Positions 28,775 through 38,405 of a stretch of DNA of 64,000 nucleotides are shown one piece after another; positions within the stretch are counted from its first letter, which is position 1; each line of letters starts with the position of its first letter. The DNA is from Mycobacterium asiaticum DSM 44297. GTDB taxonomy: Bacteria > Actinomycetota > Actinomycetes > Mycobacteriales > Mycobacteriaceae. The position numbers were made by a program, and so were the translations under genes. Below the pieces are notes generated by a model. It made no database searches and was not told where the DNA came from. It saw only the letters and a program-made list of their open reading frames with translations. The stretch is taken from positions 2,025,670-2,089,669 of the forward strand of contig NZ_HG964936.1 in NCBI RefSeq assembly GCF_000613245.1, given 5' to 3'.

Positions 28775-30112
28775 TCAGCCGTGGATTTCTGCGGTTAAGC
28801 CAAATTCGTCGAGGGTGCGCAGCGCCGCTTCTTTCAATTCCTGCCGGTCGGTGATAACCCCCGGAAGGTAGGCATTGAGTGAGATCCACAATCTGCCGTG
28901 AATCCGCCCAGATACCAAGAACAGCTGACCACGCATCCGCTCCAGAACACGCTTGCTGATCCCAGGCTCCACTAGCCGCCCAGCCGCGTAATCGGCGTCG
29001 GTGCCATCCGGTCGATTGACCACCGGGTCCAGATCGCCCATATTCGAGCAGCCGATCGGGAGTTGTGCACTTCCCATCCCTACCCCTGCTGTCCTGCGCG
29101 CCAACCATTTCGGAGCCATCGACGTCAGCGGCAGCGTGGCCAGCAATTCATCAGACGTGCGGCTCAGGTCGGTGAACGCCAGCTTGGCTTTACCGCGCAC
29201 CTCGGTCAGGTCTGCGGTCAACCCGGTTGGGTCGACGGAAGCGACAGGCAACACCATAGCGTTTCCCCGGGTGTCGTCCTTGGTCCGATCGCTGATCGGC
29301 AGGGACAGGTTGACCGTCCCGTCGGGGCACACCCGCCCGGTCCGCACACCGAGGCGGGCGGCGAATCCTGCTAGCAGGGTATGGCTATTGCCGCCAAGGC
29401 TATTGGCGCATGCGTCCCAATCCAGCAGGTCGATGTAGGCGGTCACGGAGGGCACGACGACGGGGTGGTCGGCCCCGCCGCCCCGCCGAGAAGTGCGGCT
29501 GGAGGTGAAAGACGCGCGAACGTCACTGCGACGATTGCGCACCACGCGTCCGGTCGCTGCGAGCGCCTGAGCCAACTGCGGAGCAGAGGCGATCGTCAGG
29601 CGACCATCCTCAACCACTGCCCGCCGCCGCGTCCTCGAACCCGGGAGCGGATACCCGAAATGGTGCCTGCGACCGTGGACCGCATCGGCGATCGCTTGCA
29701 GGAACCCCAACCCGTCCACAACGGTATGCGAAGCTGTCAGACACACCGCCGACCCGCCATCCGTCAGTGGCAGCACCCCGAGATGCCAACTGGGCCCGCG
29801 TTCTGGATCGATGGGCAGGCAGGCGCGCTCATACGCCCAAGCGGTGACCTCGGAGCGCGCACGGGAAGTGGCTGCGACGTCCACGTCGCGGGGTCCCCGG
29901 CAGCTGACCCAGCGGTCACGAGCGAACGGTAGGGGAGACCGTTCAACCCGTCGCCCCAGCAGTCCATAGCCCAAGTTCTCGTGAAATCGGCGCAGCTGGT
30001 CGAGGTTGACCGGGCGGTCGTATATCCAGCTGAACTGGACCAACGCGCCGTAGCCGAGCGCCCGAACACCGAGAAACGACACCTGGTCCATGTGCGCGAG
30101 CAGATTTTCCAT
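28775..30112 (-). CDS. condensation/WS-DGAT-like acyltransferase (free-standing)
   Basis: 445 residues from ATG 30112. The catalytic HxxxDG motif is H129-TVV-D133-G134 in ASHTVVDGLGF, as in the chloramphenicol-acetyltransferase-like superfamily that includes PapA and wax-ester synthases. The N-terminal MDQVSFLGVRALGYGALVQF and [14 protein letters not shown] are shared almost word for word with the C-terminal domain of the 2707-residue megasynthase at 45585-53708, so the two are paralogues. Other shared blocks are [12 protein letters not shown] and [10 protein letters not shown]. It is divergent from fadD25 across 79 bp. Likely transfers an acyl or polyketide chain to a hydroxyl of the glycolipid. 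It is not a classical PapA by sequence; the two PapA genes here are separate. Confidence 0.82.
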   Translation of the reverse strand: MENLLAHMDQVSFLGVRALGYGALVQFSWIYDRPVNLDQLRRFHENLGYGLLGRRVERSPLPFARDRWVSCRGPRDVDVAATSRARSEVTAWAYERACLPIDPERGPSWHLGVLPLTDGGSAVCLTASHTVVDGLGFLQAIADAVHGRRHHFGYPLPGSRTRRRAVVEDGRLTIASAPQLAQALAATGRVVRNRRSDVRASFTSSRTSRRGGGADHPVVVPSVTAYIDLLDWDACANSLGGNSHTLLAGFAARLGVRTGRVCPDGTVNLSLPISDRTKDDTRGNAMVLPVASVDPTGLTADLTEVRGKAKLAFTDLSRTSDELLATLPLTSMAPKWLARRTAGVGMGSAQLPIGCSNMGDLDPVVNRPDGTDADYAAGRLVEPGISKRVLERMRGQLFLVSGRIHGRLWISLNAYLPGVITDRQELKEAALRTLDEFGLTAEIHG

Positions 30113-30191
30113 TTCACATCAGCCTAGGTGACGTCTGCCGTGGGCCTACCTTCACGTTCCCGCCAGAAAACGCGGCCACATATGTAACCTG

Positions 30192-31949
30192 ATGTCCGTG
30201 GTTGAGTCCTCCCTTCCCGCCGTGCTGCGCGAGCGCGCTAGCTTGCAGCCCAATGACCCGGCGTTCACATATGTTGATTACGAGCAAGATTGGGACGGCG
30301 TTCGCACCACCCTGACGTGGGCACAGCTGTACCGGCGAGTGTCGAACCTGGCCGAAGAACTGAAGGCACACGGTTCGACGGGTGACCGGGCGCTCATCTT
30401 GTCGCCGCAGGGGCTCGAATACCTGGTCGGGTTCCTTGGTGCCCTGCAGGCCGGCCTTATCGCTGTTCCATTGTCCGTGCCCTACGGCGGCGCCCACGAC
30501 GAGCGAACGCTTTCCGTTCTTGCCGACACATCGCCCGCTGTGATCTTGACGACATCCGCCGTCGCGGAGAATGTCCGAGAGGTGGTGCAGGCAGACGGGA
30601 CGTCCGACATCCCCACGACCGTCGAAATCGACCTGCTCGATCTGGATTCGCGAAGAAGACCATCGGGACCACGGCCGCGGGCCGGGCGGAGTGACCAGCC
30701 CGAATTCCTGTACCTGCAGTACACGTCCGGCTCGACCCGCACGCCGGCTGGCGTCATGGTCAACAACCGGAACGTTTTCGCCAACTACGAGCAGATCATT
30801 GGTGACTTCTTCAAGGCCCGCGGGGGCGTCGCACCCCCGGGCCTGACGATCGTGTCCTGGTTGCCCCTCTACCACGACATGGGCCTGCTGCTGGGCATCA
30901 TCATGCCGATCTTGGGTGGCTTTACCACGGTGCTCTCCAGCCCGGTCGGCTTTCTGCAGCGCCCGGCCAGGTGGCTGCAACTCATCGCCGAGCATGAGTG
31001 CACGGTTTCGGCGGGCCCGAACTTCGCCTTCGACATAGCGGTGCGCAAGACGTCCAGCGAAGACCTGGCCGGACTCGATCTCGGGGGGCTCCACAGCATT
31101 CTCAACGGCAGCGAGCGGGTGCAGCCGGCCACCCTCAAGCGATTCACAGATCGATTCGCGCCCTTCAACTTCCCACCCGAGGCGCACCGGCCGGCCTACG
31201 GGATGGCAGAGGCAACGGTTTACATTGCCACCCGCGAACCCGGTGATCCGCCGGAGATCGGTTACTTCGACAGCGAGAAGTTGCCGGCGGGCACCGCGGT
31301 GCGGGTTCAGGGCGGTACCGGCACACCGCTGGTGAGCTACGGAGCGCCCGAGTCGATGGAAGTTCGCATCGTCGACGCCGACACGAATCGCGAATGCCCC
31401 GAGGGGACCGTCGGCGAGATTTGGGTTCGTGGCGGCAACGTCGCGTCCGGTTATTGGTCGAAACCCGAAGAGACGCAACGGGTGTTCCAGGCGAAGATCG
31501 TCGACCCGGGTCCAGGGACCGCCGAGGGGCCGTGGCTGCGAACGGGGGATTCCGGGTTCTTCTCCGAGCGAGAGCTTTTCATCATCGGGCGGATCAAGGA
31601 TCTTCTGATTGTCTACGGCCGCAACCATTCCCCCGATGACATCGAAGCCACTATCCAAGAGATCACTTCCGGTCGATGCGCGGCCATCGCGGTATCCGAC
31701 CGAGGCGTCGAGAAGCTGGTCGCGATCGTCGAGATGAAGAAGCGCGACAATGACGAGGACGCGTTGGACAAGCTGCGTGCCGTCCAACGTGAAGTGAAAT
31801 CGGCAATCTCGAAGTCACACGGACTCACTGTGTCGGATCTGGTGCTGGTATCGCCGGGTTCGATCCCGATCACCACCAGCGGCAAGATCAGAAGGTCGCA
31901 ATGCGTCGAGCTGTACCGCCAGGACGAGTTCACCCGCCTGGACGCATAG
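30192..31949 (+). CDS. fadD25: long-chain fatty acid:AMP ligase (FAAL)
   Basis: 585 residues from ATG 30192. ANL-superfamily adenylating enzyme: P-loop [12 protein letters not shown] (about 178-189), [20 protein letters not shown] (about 335), RTGDSGFF with the ATP-ribose aspartate, and the hinge [20 protein letters not shown] followed by the C-terminal lysine region TTSGKIRR. FAALs make acyl-adenylates and load the acyl group onto a PKS acyl carrier domain rather than CoA. N-terminal sequence and placement next to mmpL12 match Rv1521. It would load the starter for one of the pks5-type synthases. The FAAL half of the megasynthase is a paralogue. Confidence 0.92.
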   Translation: MSVVESSLPAVLRERASLQPNDPAFTYVDYEQDWDGVRTTLTWAQLYRRVSNLAEELKAHGSTGDRALILSPQGLEYLVGFLGALQAGLIAVPLSVPYGGAHDERTLSVLADTSPAVILTTSAVAENVREVVQADGTSDIPTTVEIDLLDLDSRRRPSGPRPRAGRSDQPEFLYLQYTSGSTRTPAGVMVNNRNVFANYEQIIGDFFKARGGVAPPGLTIVSWLPLYHDMGLLLGIIMPILGGFTTVLSSPVGFLQRPARWLQLIAEHECTVSAGPNFAFDIAVRKTSSEDLAGLDLGGLHSILNGSERVQPATLKRFTDRFAPFNFPPEAHRPAYGMAEATVYIATREPGDPPEIGYFDSEKLPAGTAVRVQGGTGTPLVSYGAPESMEVRIVDADTNRECPEGTVGEIWVRGGNVASGYWSKPEETQRVFQAKIVDPGPGTAEGPWLRTGDSGFFSERELFIIGRIKDLLIVYGRNHSPDDIEATIQEITSGRCAAIAVSDRGVEKLVAIVEMKKRDNDEDALDKLRAVQREVKSAISKSHGLTVSDLVLVSPGSIPITTSGKIRRSQCVELYRQDEFTRLDA

Positions 31950-31958
31950 CGCCGATTC

Positions 31959-31985
31959 GCCCGGCCGGCTCGACACCGGCCGGGC
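31959..31985. terminator. bidirectional stem-loop terminator
   Basis: Perfect 10-bp stem GCCCGGCCGG/CCGGCCGGGC with a seven-base loop, centred in the 49 bp between the convergent fadD25 and mmpL12 stops. Very GC-rich and without a U-tract. Confidence 0.75.
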
Positions 31986-31998
31986 ATTCAACCTCAGC

Positions 31999-34900
31999 TC
32001 ACTGCGGGTCGACTGCTTGGTCGGTGGCCGCGCCGTTGCCGTTGCTCTTTGCCGGCTTTGTCCCCACGACGACGGCACTGTGTGGAATGACGCTGTAACC
32101 GAACAGCGGCAGCGAGTGGCCCACGTAGGGATCTACCTTTTTGCGCTTCTTCTTGCCAGTGCCGTTGCGCTTGGCAATCGGGCCGGAATCTGTCCATTGG
32201 AGGTCGTCCGTCAGCTGTTTCCGCACTCCGCTCAGGTCGAACAACGGAAGCGAGTGGCTGGGCTCGTAGTGACCTGCTCGAGCTTTCGCGGGTGCCCTCT
32301 GGCCGGCGCGGGCCCCCGGCCGCGGCCGCGGTTTTTTAGGCGGTGGTGGCGGCGGCGGCAGCAATTTCATCTTGATCAACTGACGTGAAATCTTCGCCCA
32401 TACCTGGTTTGCTTTTCCGTTCGATCGCGATTTGCCCGAACCGTCCAGCTTGGAGGGCCACCAGTTCTTCTGCCCGATCATCGCGGCCAAAGCCGGAACG
32501 GTGACGGTGCGCACCAGGAACGTGTCGATCACGATGCCAATCCCGATGATGAAGCCCGCTTCTTGCATGGTGCTGATACTGGCGGTGAGCAGGCCGAACA
32601 TGGATGCCGCGAAGATCAGACCCGCCGAGGTGATCACACCGCCGGTGGACGCTACGGTGCGGATGACGCCGAACCGCACACCGTGTGGCGATTCATCACG
32701 TATTCGGGAGATGAGCAGCATGTTGTAGTCCGCGCCCACGGCGACAAGCAGAATGAATGAAAGCCCGGGCAGGCTCCAGTGCAGTTCTTTGCCGAGGAGG
32801 AATTGGAAGACGAGAACACCGATGCCTAATGCTGACAAATAGGAGAGCAGCACCGAGGCAATGAGGTACAGCGGCGCAACAACGGCGCGCAACAGAATCA
32901 CCAAAATCAGAAACACAATGATGATGGTCGCGATGATGATGAAATTCATATCGCCGTTGTAGTAGTCGCGCGTATCGCGAAGCCCGGTAGGAACCCCGGC
33001 TACCGCAATCCTGGCGTCCGATATTTCGGTGTTCGGTATCGCTTCGCGGGCGGCCTTCTCGATCGCGGTGATCTGGTCCATCGCGTCCGTGCTGAACGGA
33101 TTGAGCGCGCTCTGGATGAAGTATCGCGCGGCGTGGCCATCCGGCGAGAGGAAGATCTGCGCGCCCTTTTTGTACTCATCCCTCGTCATGATCTGTGGGG
33201 GAAGGTTGAAGCCTGCCATGTTCGGCTTCGTGGCATCATGCTTCATCTCAAGCAAAAACGTTGACGCCTCGTTCAGACCGCCACCGATCTTCCTGGTCTG
33301 ATCCACAAGTTCCTTGACGCCGAAGGCAATTGCCCGGCTTCCGTCGGCAAGCGCGTTAGAGCCTTGCTGCGCTTGGGCCATCGTTGCTTGCAGATTCTTG
33401 ATGGTCTTCAAAGCGCTGGAGGCCTGAGTGAGCGTCTGCTGGATCTTTGTCAGCGTCTCGCCGATGGTGCGGGCCTGCTGCGTCGCTTGAAGATTCCGTG
33501 CCAGTGCCTTGATGGAAACCAGGGTTCCATCGTTGTCGGCCGCAACCATTGCGGCCAAGCCGGCACGCGAATTCACACACCCAGGATCGATGTTGCAATC
33601 CGGAGAGTTGTACAGCGCCCTCAGCATCGGGCCGGCCCATGCCGATATGTTCTCCGCATTTGCGGTGGAGGCACTGAGGCTGTCGCCGAGGGCCTTCATC
33701 TGTCCGGTGTACCGTGCCCCCTGGTCCAGAGCAGCAATGGCGCGGTCACCGCCGATCATCTCCTCCATAGCGGTAAGTGCCGCGACCGTACCGCTCAGAC
33801 TGGATACGGCACCCGTGACTTGGTCTCGAAGCTGGGCGAGGGCATCGGCCAATTGGTTTGCGCCACCGACCAATCTGTCCAGGTCACCGCCGTGATTCTC
33901 GATCTGGTTGGAGGCTTCGTCGAGCTTGCTGCCGACCTCACCGGCTTGCCACGACACCTTCATTTGTTCTAGCGGTTCCCCATTCGGCCGCGTCAGCCCC
34001 CGCACCATCGTGATACTAGGAACTTGACTGACCCGACTGGCAATTTGCTCGAGGTCGGCGAGAGCGCTGGGAGTCCGCAGGTCGTGCGATGAGTGGACGA
34101 ACAACATCATGGGCGACATCGCATTCATCGGGTAGTGGCGATTCATCGCCTCGTACCCCATGGAGCTTTCCACGTCGGCCGGCATCGACTTGAGGTCGTC
34201 GTAGTTGAAGCGAACGGCGCCGAGACACGCGGCGAGCGCGATGAGGACGACGAGACTCGCGGCGAGGTGGATGCGCGGCCGGCGCACGATGCGAATTCCG
34301 GAGCGCCGCCACAGCTTTCCGGTCAGCTCGCCGCGTGGCTTGATCCAACCGCGCCGGCCGGCGAGCACCAGAACGGCGGGCAGGAAAGTGACCGCTGCCA
34401 GCAGCGCGACGACGATGGAGATCGAGATCGCCGGACCGACCGCGTTGAACACTTCCAGTTTCGTGAAGATCATCGCGAGGAACGTGACAGCAACGGTGGC
34501 CGCAGACGCGGCGATCACCTTGCCGATCGACATCAGCGCCTTCTTGACCGCTGTATCGGAGTCATCGCCGTTCCGCAGGTAGTCGTGGTAACGGCTGATC
34601 AGAAAGACGGCATAGTCCGTTCCGGCGCCCATCAAGACTGCGGTCATGAAGACCATGACCTGCAGGTTGGTGCCCAGACCGAGTTCCGCCGCGCCGGAGA
34701 GGACGCCCTGGGCGGTGGCTACCGAGATCCCGATCGTCGCTAGCGGCACGAACATCGTGACCAGATTGCGGTAGATGACGAGCAGAATCAGCAAGACGCT
34801 GACCACGGTGGCGATCTCGATGAAGTGGATATCCTCCTGGCCCATATCCGTGATGTCAGCCACGGTTGCCAGCGGTCCGCTGAGGTTAGCCGTCAAGGTC

Positions 34901-35481
34901 GTTCCCGCGACGGTCTGTTTGACGATTGCCGCGACACGCTTGTAGGTCGCAAGGGTGGCCGGATCGTTCTGATCGCCAGGCACATTGACCGGCAGGATCA
35001 GGGCTTTGCCGTCCTTGGCAACCAGCAGGTTCCGCGCCTCCTGGTCGTCCAGGGCATTCTGGACCGACATTTTGTCTTGCGTGTCTTCGTTCAGCTTGCT
35101 GACGAGTTTGCGGTACGTGGCTTCGTCGGCGGGCGTGAGACCCTTCTCATTGGTCAATACGACCATTAGAAATGAAGTTGGCGATGCCGCCGCCGCGGCC
35201 GCCGCGCCGCCCTGTTCGTCCTTTGAACCGTCCGCCGGCGCGCTGAATGCTTTGGTCATCTCCCGTGTCACGACCATTGTTGGGGCGTCGTCGGGGAAGG
35301 GCTGCGGCGGGTGCTTTCCGGCCTGGACCTGAAGCGGCGGAAATGCCAGAGCTAATGCGATCGCTACCGCGATCCAGCCCCCGATGACCAGCAGCGGCCA
35401 CTGCACCACGAATTGGCCTATGCGGTCGTAAATTCCCCCAGGCTTGGCCGATTCACTGGAACCAGAAGAACGGCTTGACAC
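31999..35481 (-). CDS. mmpL12: MmpL-family RND lipid transporter
   Basis: 1160 residues, close to the length of M. tuberculosis MmpL12. The layout is typical: TM1 (FVVQWPLLVIGGWIAVAIAL), a periplasmic porter domain (about 50-195), TM2-6, a second large periplasmic domain with long coiled-coil-like helices (about 430-780), TM7-12, then a cytosolic tail. Proton-relay residues lie in MGAGTDYAVFLISRY and VAVGADYNMLLISRI (GxDY motifs). The tail after residue about 1035 has PPPPPPPKKPRPRP, a basic stretch and two copies of HSLPLF (1076-1081 and 1122-1127). It exports a finished or nearly finished glycolipid across the inner membrane. It is the last gene of the minus-strand unit after pks, papA and GT1. 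Confidence 0.93.
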   Translation of the reverse strand: MSSRSSGSSESAKPGGIYDRIGQFVVQWPLLVIGGWIAVAIALALAFPPLQVQAGKHPPQPFPDDAPTMVVTREMTKAFSAPADGSKDEQGGAAAAAAASPTSFLMVVLTNEKGLTPADEATYRKLVSKLNEDTQDKMSVQNALDDQEARNLLVAKDGKALILPVNVPGDQNDPATLATYKRVAAIVKQTVAGTTLTANLSGPLATVADITDMGQEDIHFIEIATVVSVLLILLVIYRNLVTMFVPLATIGISVATAQGVLSGAAELGLGTNLQVMVFMTAVLMGAGTDYAVFLISRYHDYLRNGDDSDTAVKKALMSIGKVIAASAATVAVTFLAMIFTKLEVFNAVGPAISISIVVALLAAVTFLPAVLVLAGRRGWIKPRGELTGKLWRRSGIRIVRRPRIHLAASLVVLIALAACLGAVRFNYDDLKSMPADVESSMGYEAMNRHYPMNAMSPMMLFVHSSHDLRTPSALADLEQIASRVSQVPSITMVRGLTRPNGEPLEQMKVSWQAGEVGSKLDEASNQIENHGGDLDRLVGGANQLADALAQLRDQVTGAVSSLSGTVAALTAMEEMIGGDRAIAALDQGARYTGQMKALGDSLSASTANAENISAWAGPMLRALYNSPDCNIDPGCVNSRAGLAAMVAADNDGTLVSIKALARNLQATQQARTIGETLTKIQQTLTQASSALKTIKNLQATMAQAQQGSNALADGSRAIAFGVKELVDQTRKIGGGLNEASTFLLEMKHDATKPNMAGFNLPPQIMTRDEYKKGAQIFLSPDGHAARYFIQSALNPFSTDAMDQITAIEKAAREAIPNTEISDARIAVAGVPTGLRDTRDYYNGDMNFIIIATIIIVFLILVILLRAVVAPLYLIASVLLSYLSALGIGVLVFQFLLGKELHWSLPGLSFILLVAVGADYNMLLISRIRDESPHGVRFGVIRTVASTGGVITSAGLIFAASMFGLLTASISTMQEAGFIIGIGIVIDTFLVRTVTVPALAAMIGQKNWWPSKLDGSGKSRSNGKANQVWAKISRQLIKMKLLPPPPPPPKKPRPRPGARAGQRAPAKARAGHYEPSHSLPLFDLSGVRKQLTDDLQWTDSGPIAKRNGTGKKKRKKVDPYVGHSLPLFGYSVIPHSAVVVGTKPAKSNGNGAATDQAVDPQ

Positions 35482-35576
35482 TCTACAACCCTACAAGTTC
35501 GTTCCGGCGCCGGCCGGGTAATCAATTGTCGCCCTCAATCGTGACGCTAGCGTTACATTCGGCCCGGTCATGGAGG

Positions 35577-36839
35577 CTATCCCGCATCCCGCGCCGGCAC
35601 AGCCTTCTGGCTCTCACGGACCTTGGCTTCGATGAGGTCGACGGCCTTCTGGACGCTGACAGCCGAAGGGGTCATCCGCTGGGCCATCTCCCGAGCGCGG
35701 TTCACGTACTTGGGCTCGAGGATCTTTTGCAGATCTTTGAGCAGAGTTTTCTTGGTGACTCCGGCGAAACGGCGCGCCTTGCCGATCTTGAGTTTGACCA
35801 CTTGCGCCGCCCATAGCGGCTGTTCGGCGCTGATCCAGAGAACCAGTGTCGGCACGCCGGCCTTCATCCCCGCCGCCAGCGTGCCGGGACCGCCATGGTG
35901 AACAACGGCGCGGCACTTGGGAAAAACGGCGGCATGGTTGGCTTCGGCGACCAGTTTGACGTTGTCGGGTACCGGAATATCCCCGAGATCCGTTACCCCA
36001 CCACAAATCAGGGCTCGGGCGCCGAGCTCTCTGCACACCTCGCTGATCAGGGCGACGGTGTTTTCGGGGGTTTCCACCCGCATACTGCCGAACCCGAAGT
36101 AAATCGGGGGCGTGCCCTCGGCAATCCACGCTGCGACTTCATCATCGGTGGATGTCGGCAATTCCAGCGTCAGCGCGCCGACAAACGGTCGCTTGTCGCC
36201 CCACTCTTCTTTCAGGCCCGGGAAGAAGACGTCTTCGTAGCCCTGGATTTCCAGCCAGTCGTATTGCCCAATTCGCTTGGCGGAGGAAACCCTTGTCGTC
36301 GGCATGCCCAACGCGCGGCGCTGCTCATTTTCGGGGCCCTTGGTCATCAGCCAATACAAGCCGTATACCGCCCGCATCGCGGTACGGGTGACCGGTGGCG
36401 GCAACAGCGGGATCAAATGGCCGTGCACCCGTTGCGGAAAGTAGTGCAGTGCGGCCATCGGAATCTTGAGGTACTCGGCAACATTGGCCGGAACCCCCTG
36501 ATAGGTCTGGCCCGCGACGATGATGTCGGCACCCTCCGCCAGCGATACCAACGTCTCGCCCATCTCGGCCCATCCCCGGGTGAGGTATTCGGCGCCCGGG
36601 CGCAGGACGCCGAGAGGATTACGCACCCGCCAGAAACTGCGGAAGATCTCTTCCTCTAATTGCGCATGCGAATCCGGGCCGTAGGCAACGGCTTTGAGGC
36701 CGGCCGACTCAACGAACGAAATCAGATTGGGCGGGACCGCCATCTGCACTTCGTGCCCCCGACGCTGGAGCTCAGCGCCGACTGCGGCACAAGGCTCGAC
36801 GTCGCCGCGGGTGCCATGGACGGCGAGGACAGCTTTCAT
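35577..36839 (-). CDS. family 1 glycosyltransferase (Rv1526c-type)
   Basis: 420 residues from ATG 36839. Same GT-B family as 26697-27932: KAVLAVHGTRGDVEPCAAVG at the N-terminus, PIYFGFGSMRVETPENT, and donor loop VVHHGGPGTLAAGMKAGVP. Position, on the minus strand downstream of a pks/papA pair and upstream of mmpL12, corresponds to Rv1526c. It probably glycosylates the acylated core, with UDP- or dTDP-sugar as donor. It lies 64 bp after papA and 95 bp before mmpL12, likely one transcript. The C-terminal sequence ends in a basic helix. Confidence 0.9.
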   Translation of the reverse strand: MKAVLAVHGTRGDVEPCAAVGAELQRRGHEVQMAVPPNLISFVESAGLKAVAYGPDSHAQLEEEIFRSFWRVRNPLGVLRPGAEYLTRGWAEMGETLVSLAEGADIIVAGQTYQGVPANVAEYLKIPMAALHYFPQRVHGHLIPLLPPPVTRTAMRAVYGLYWLMTKGPENEQRRALGMPTTRVSSAKRIGQYDWLEIQGYEDVFFPGLKEEWGDKRPFVGALTLELPTSTDDEVAAWIAEGTPPIYFGFGSMRVETPENTVALISEVCRELGARALICGGVTDLGDIPVPDNVKLVAEANHAAVFPKCRAVVHHGGPGTLAAGMKAGVPTLVLWISAEQPLWAAQVVKLKIGKARRFAGVTKKTLLKDLQKILEPKYVNRAREMAQRMTPSAVSVQKAVDLIEAKVRESQKAVPARDAG

Positions 36840-36903
36840 TGCCGGTATTCAACTCCGTAATAAATATCGTCGCGCGTACGCGAACTTCGGTCCTACGGAC
36901 CGG

Positions 36904-38349
36904 CTACTGCGCCACCCGAACCGGGGCGACCGCCAAAGTGCCGGCCACTACCCGCTGGAACACCGACTTCAACTGGTCGGTAAACCGCGTGACCGACTCC
37001 CGAGCGACCGGGTTATTCGGGTACGACACCATGATCGAGACCTCGTCGAACAAGCGGAACACCGTCGAGTACTTGTACGCCGGGCTGCGGCCGTCGGTGT
37101 ATGCGCCCGCATTCACACCGTCCAAAGCGGTAGCCACGATGCCGGACAAGGGCGGCAGCCCCGCATCCATGTAGCTCATCATCGTGAACTGCGGTCCCGG
37201 CTTGCGTAGCCACGGGGCCAGCTCCAGCACGCGGTCGAACGGTACGTCCTTGCAGCTCATGTTCGCGTCGAATGATGCCTGGGCGGCGCGAGCGGTTTCT
37301 TCGAACGAGTTCGGGTCGATGGGAACGGTGAAAGGCACGATGCCGGTGAACCAGCCGACCGTCATGTATTCGGCCGGGGTCTTGCGCTTGTCGGTCGGGG
37401 TGAGCCCGTAGTAAGTGAGTTCGCCGGTCAGCTCATAGTGAGCCAGCGCGGCGCAAGCGAACAGGCCGCCACTGAACCGTGCATCCGCCTGCCGGCACAT
37501 TGATTCGAACTTCGCCGTTTGATCGGCCGCCAGCAATTGCTCAACGCGGATGTCGCCGCCGCACGCGATCGACTGGTCACCCAGGGGGAGTGGGAAGTCG
37601 GGCAGCGTTCCGCCGTTGGCTTCGGCGAACTCGACCCAGGTGCGTACCTCCGGCGACTCCAGGGTCATGGCCGCGATCGTCTCGTTCTCGCGAATGCAGA
37701 AGTCGTCGTAGCTTGCCGCGGGCGGCATGCTCATCGGCGCCCTGCCCTCGACCAGCGCGTTGTAGTTCATCACGATTTCGACGTACAACCCGGCGATCAA
37801 CATCGGGTCGCAGTGAAGGTGGTCCACGACCGCATACAGCGCGAAGCGGTCTTCGTACTGAATGATGCCGTACCGGAAGCAATCCCACTGCAGTGGGTCA
37901 GGAGTGGCCAGCACGTGGGCTTCCCACTCGGGCTGCGTCATCGGACCGTGCTTCTTGGCGACGAAGTTGATGTCGCGCGGGTTCTGCAGGGTGTGGCGGA
38001 CGATGTTGTCCGGGTCGTTGAACTCGAACCAGCTGTGGTAGGTCCCGTGCCTACGGAGATGCGTGTTGATCACGTAGGTCATAGCGCGAATGTCGCACCG
38101 GCCCGGTACTTCCCACGAGCCCATGATCGCGCGGGAGTAGTCGAGGCCCTTGTCTCGGAACTCGACGAATCCGCGGAGGTGACCCGCCTGCATGCAGCTG
38201 GCCGGCACCGAACTCGCCGGCGCCTGCTGCGCCTTCGCGAGGCAAGCCGGAGTCGGTTCCCAGGTGATGACAATTCCGTCACCCGGATCCCAGTCGTAGG
38301 CGTTTCCGACCCTCATGCCGTCGTGCTCAGACCCTCCACCTATGAACAC
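36904..38349 (-). CDS. PapA-family polyketide-associated acyltransferase, copy 1
   Basis: 481 residues from GTG 38349, chosen because AGGAGG sits four bases before it; a longer reading from ATG 38409 overlaps the pks stop by four bases and adds 20 unlike residues. The catalytic motif is H177-LHC-D181 in VVDHLHCDPM (HxxxD). Conserved PapA blocks follow: DWDPGDGIVITWEPTPA, PGRCDIRAMTYVINTHLRRH, PLQWDCFRYGIIQ, DFPLPLGD, MTVGWFTGIVPFTVP and VPFDRVLELAP. PapA enzymes take the methyl-branched acyl chain directly from a partner PKS and esterify trehalose or another alcohol. It is coupled to the pks gene upstream. A paralogue is at 53720-55192. Confidence 0.9.
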   Translation of the reverse strand: MFIGGGSEHDGMRVGNAYDWDPGDGIVITWEPTPACLAKAQQAPASSVPASCMQAGHLRGFVEFRDKGLDYSRAIMGSWEVPGRCDIRAMTYVINTHLRRHGTYHSWFEFNDPDNIVRHTLQNPRDINFVAKKHGPMTQPEWEAHVLATPDPLQWDCFRYGIIQYEDRFALYAVVDHLHCDPMLIAGLYVEIVMNYNALVEGRAPMSMPPAASYDDFCIRENETIAAMTLESPEVRTWVEFAEANGGTLPDFPLPLGDQSIACGGDIRVEQLLAADQTAKFESMCRQADARFSGGLFACAALAHYELTGELTYYGLTPTDKRKTPAEYMTVGWFTGIVPFTVPIDPNSFEETARAAQASFDANMSCKDVPFDRVLELAPWLRKPGPQFTMMSYMDAGLPPLSGIVATALDGVNAGAYTDGRSPAYKYSTVFRLFDEVSIMVSYPNNPVARESVTRFTDQLKSVFQRVVAGTLAVAPVRVAQ

Positions 38350-38353
38350 GTTT

Positions 38354-38359
38354 CCTCCT
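38354..38359 (-). promoter_or_regulatory. strong ribosome-binding site deciding the papA start
   Basis: AGGAGG on the minus strand, with AAAC between it and GTG 38349. It favours the shorter PapA start over ATG 38409, which has no comparable site but does overlap the pks stop. Confidence 0.6.
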
Positions 38360-38405
38360 GTGTCTAGAGTCCTGCAGGACAGGTCATTTCGTCGTAGAGA
38401 TTGCG

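Noticed and set aside
30114..31787. Long open frame of about 557 codons antisense to fadD25
   Set aside because: It is the complement of a well-supported FAAL gene, with His/Arg/Gly-rich composition and no domain; a product of high GC. The same applies to long antisense frames at 39075-40496, 41109-42413, 43206-44687, 26004-27209 and 62323-63489.
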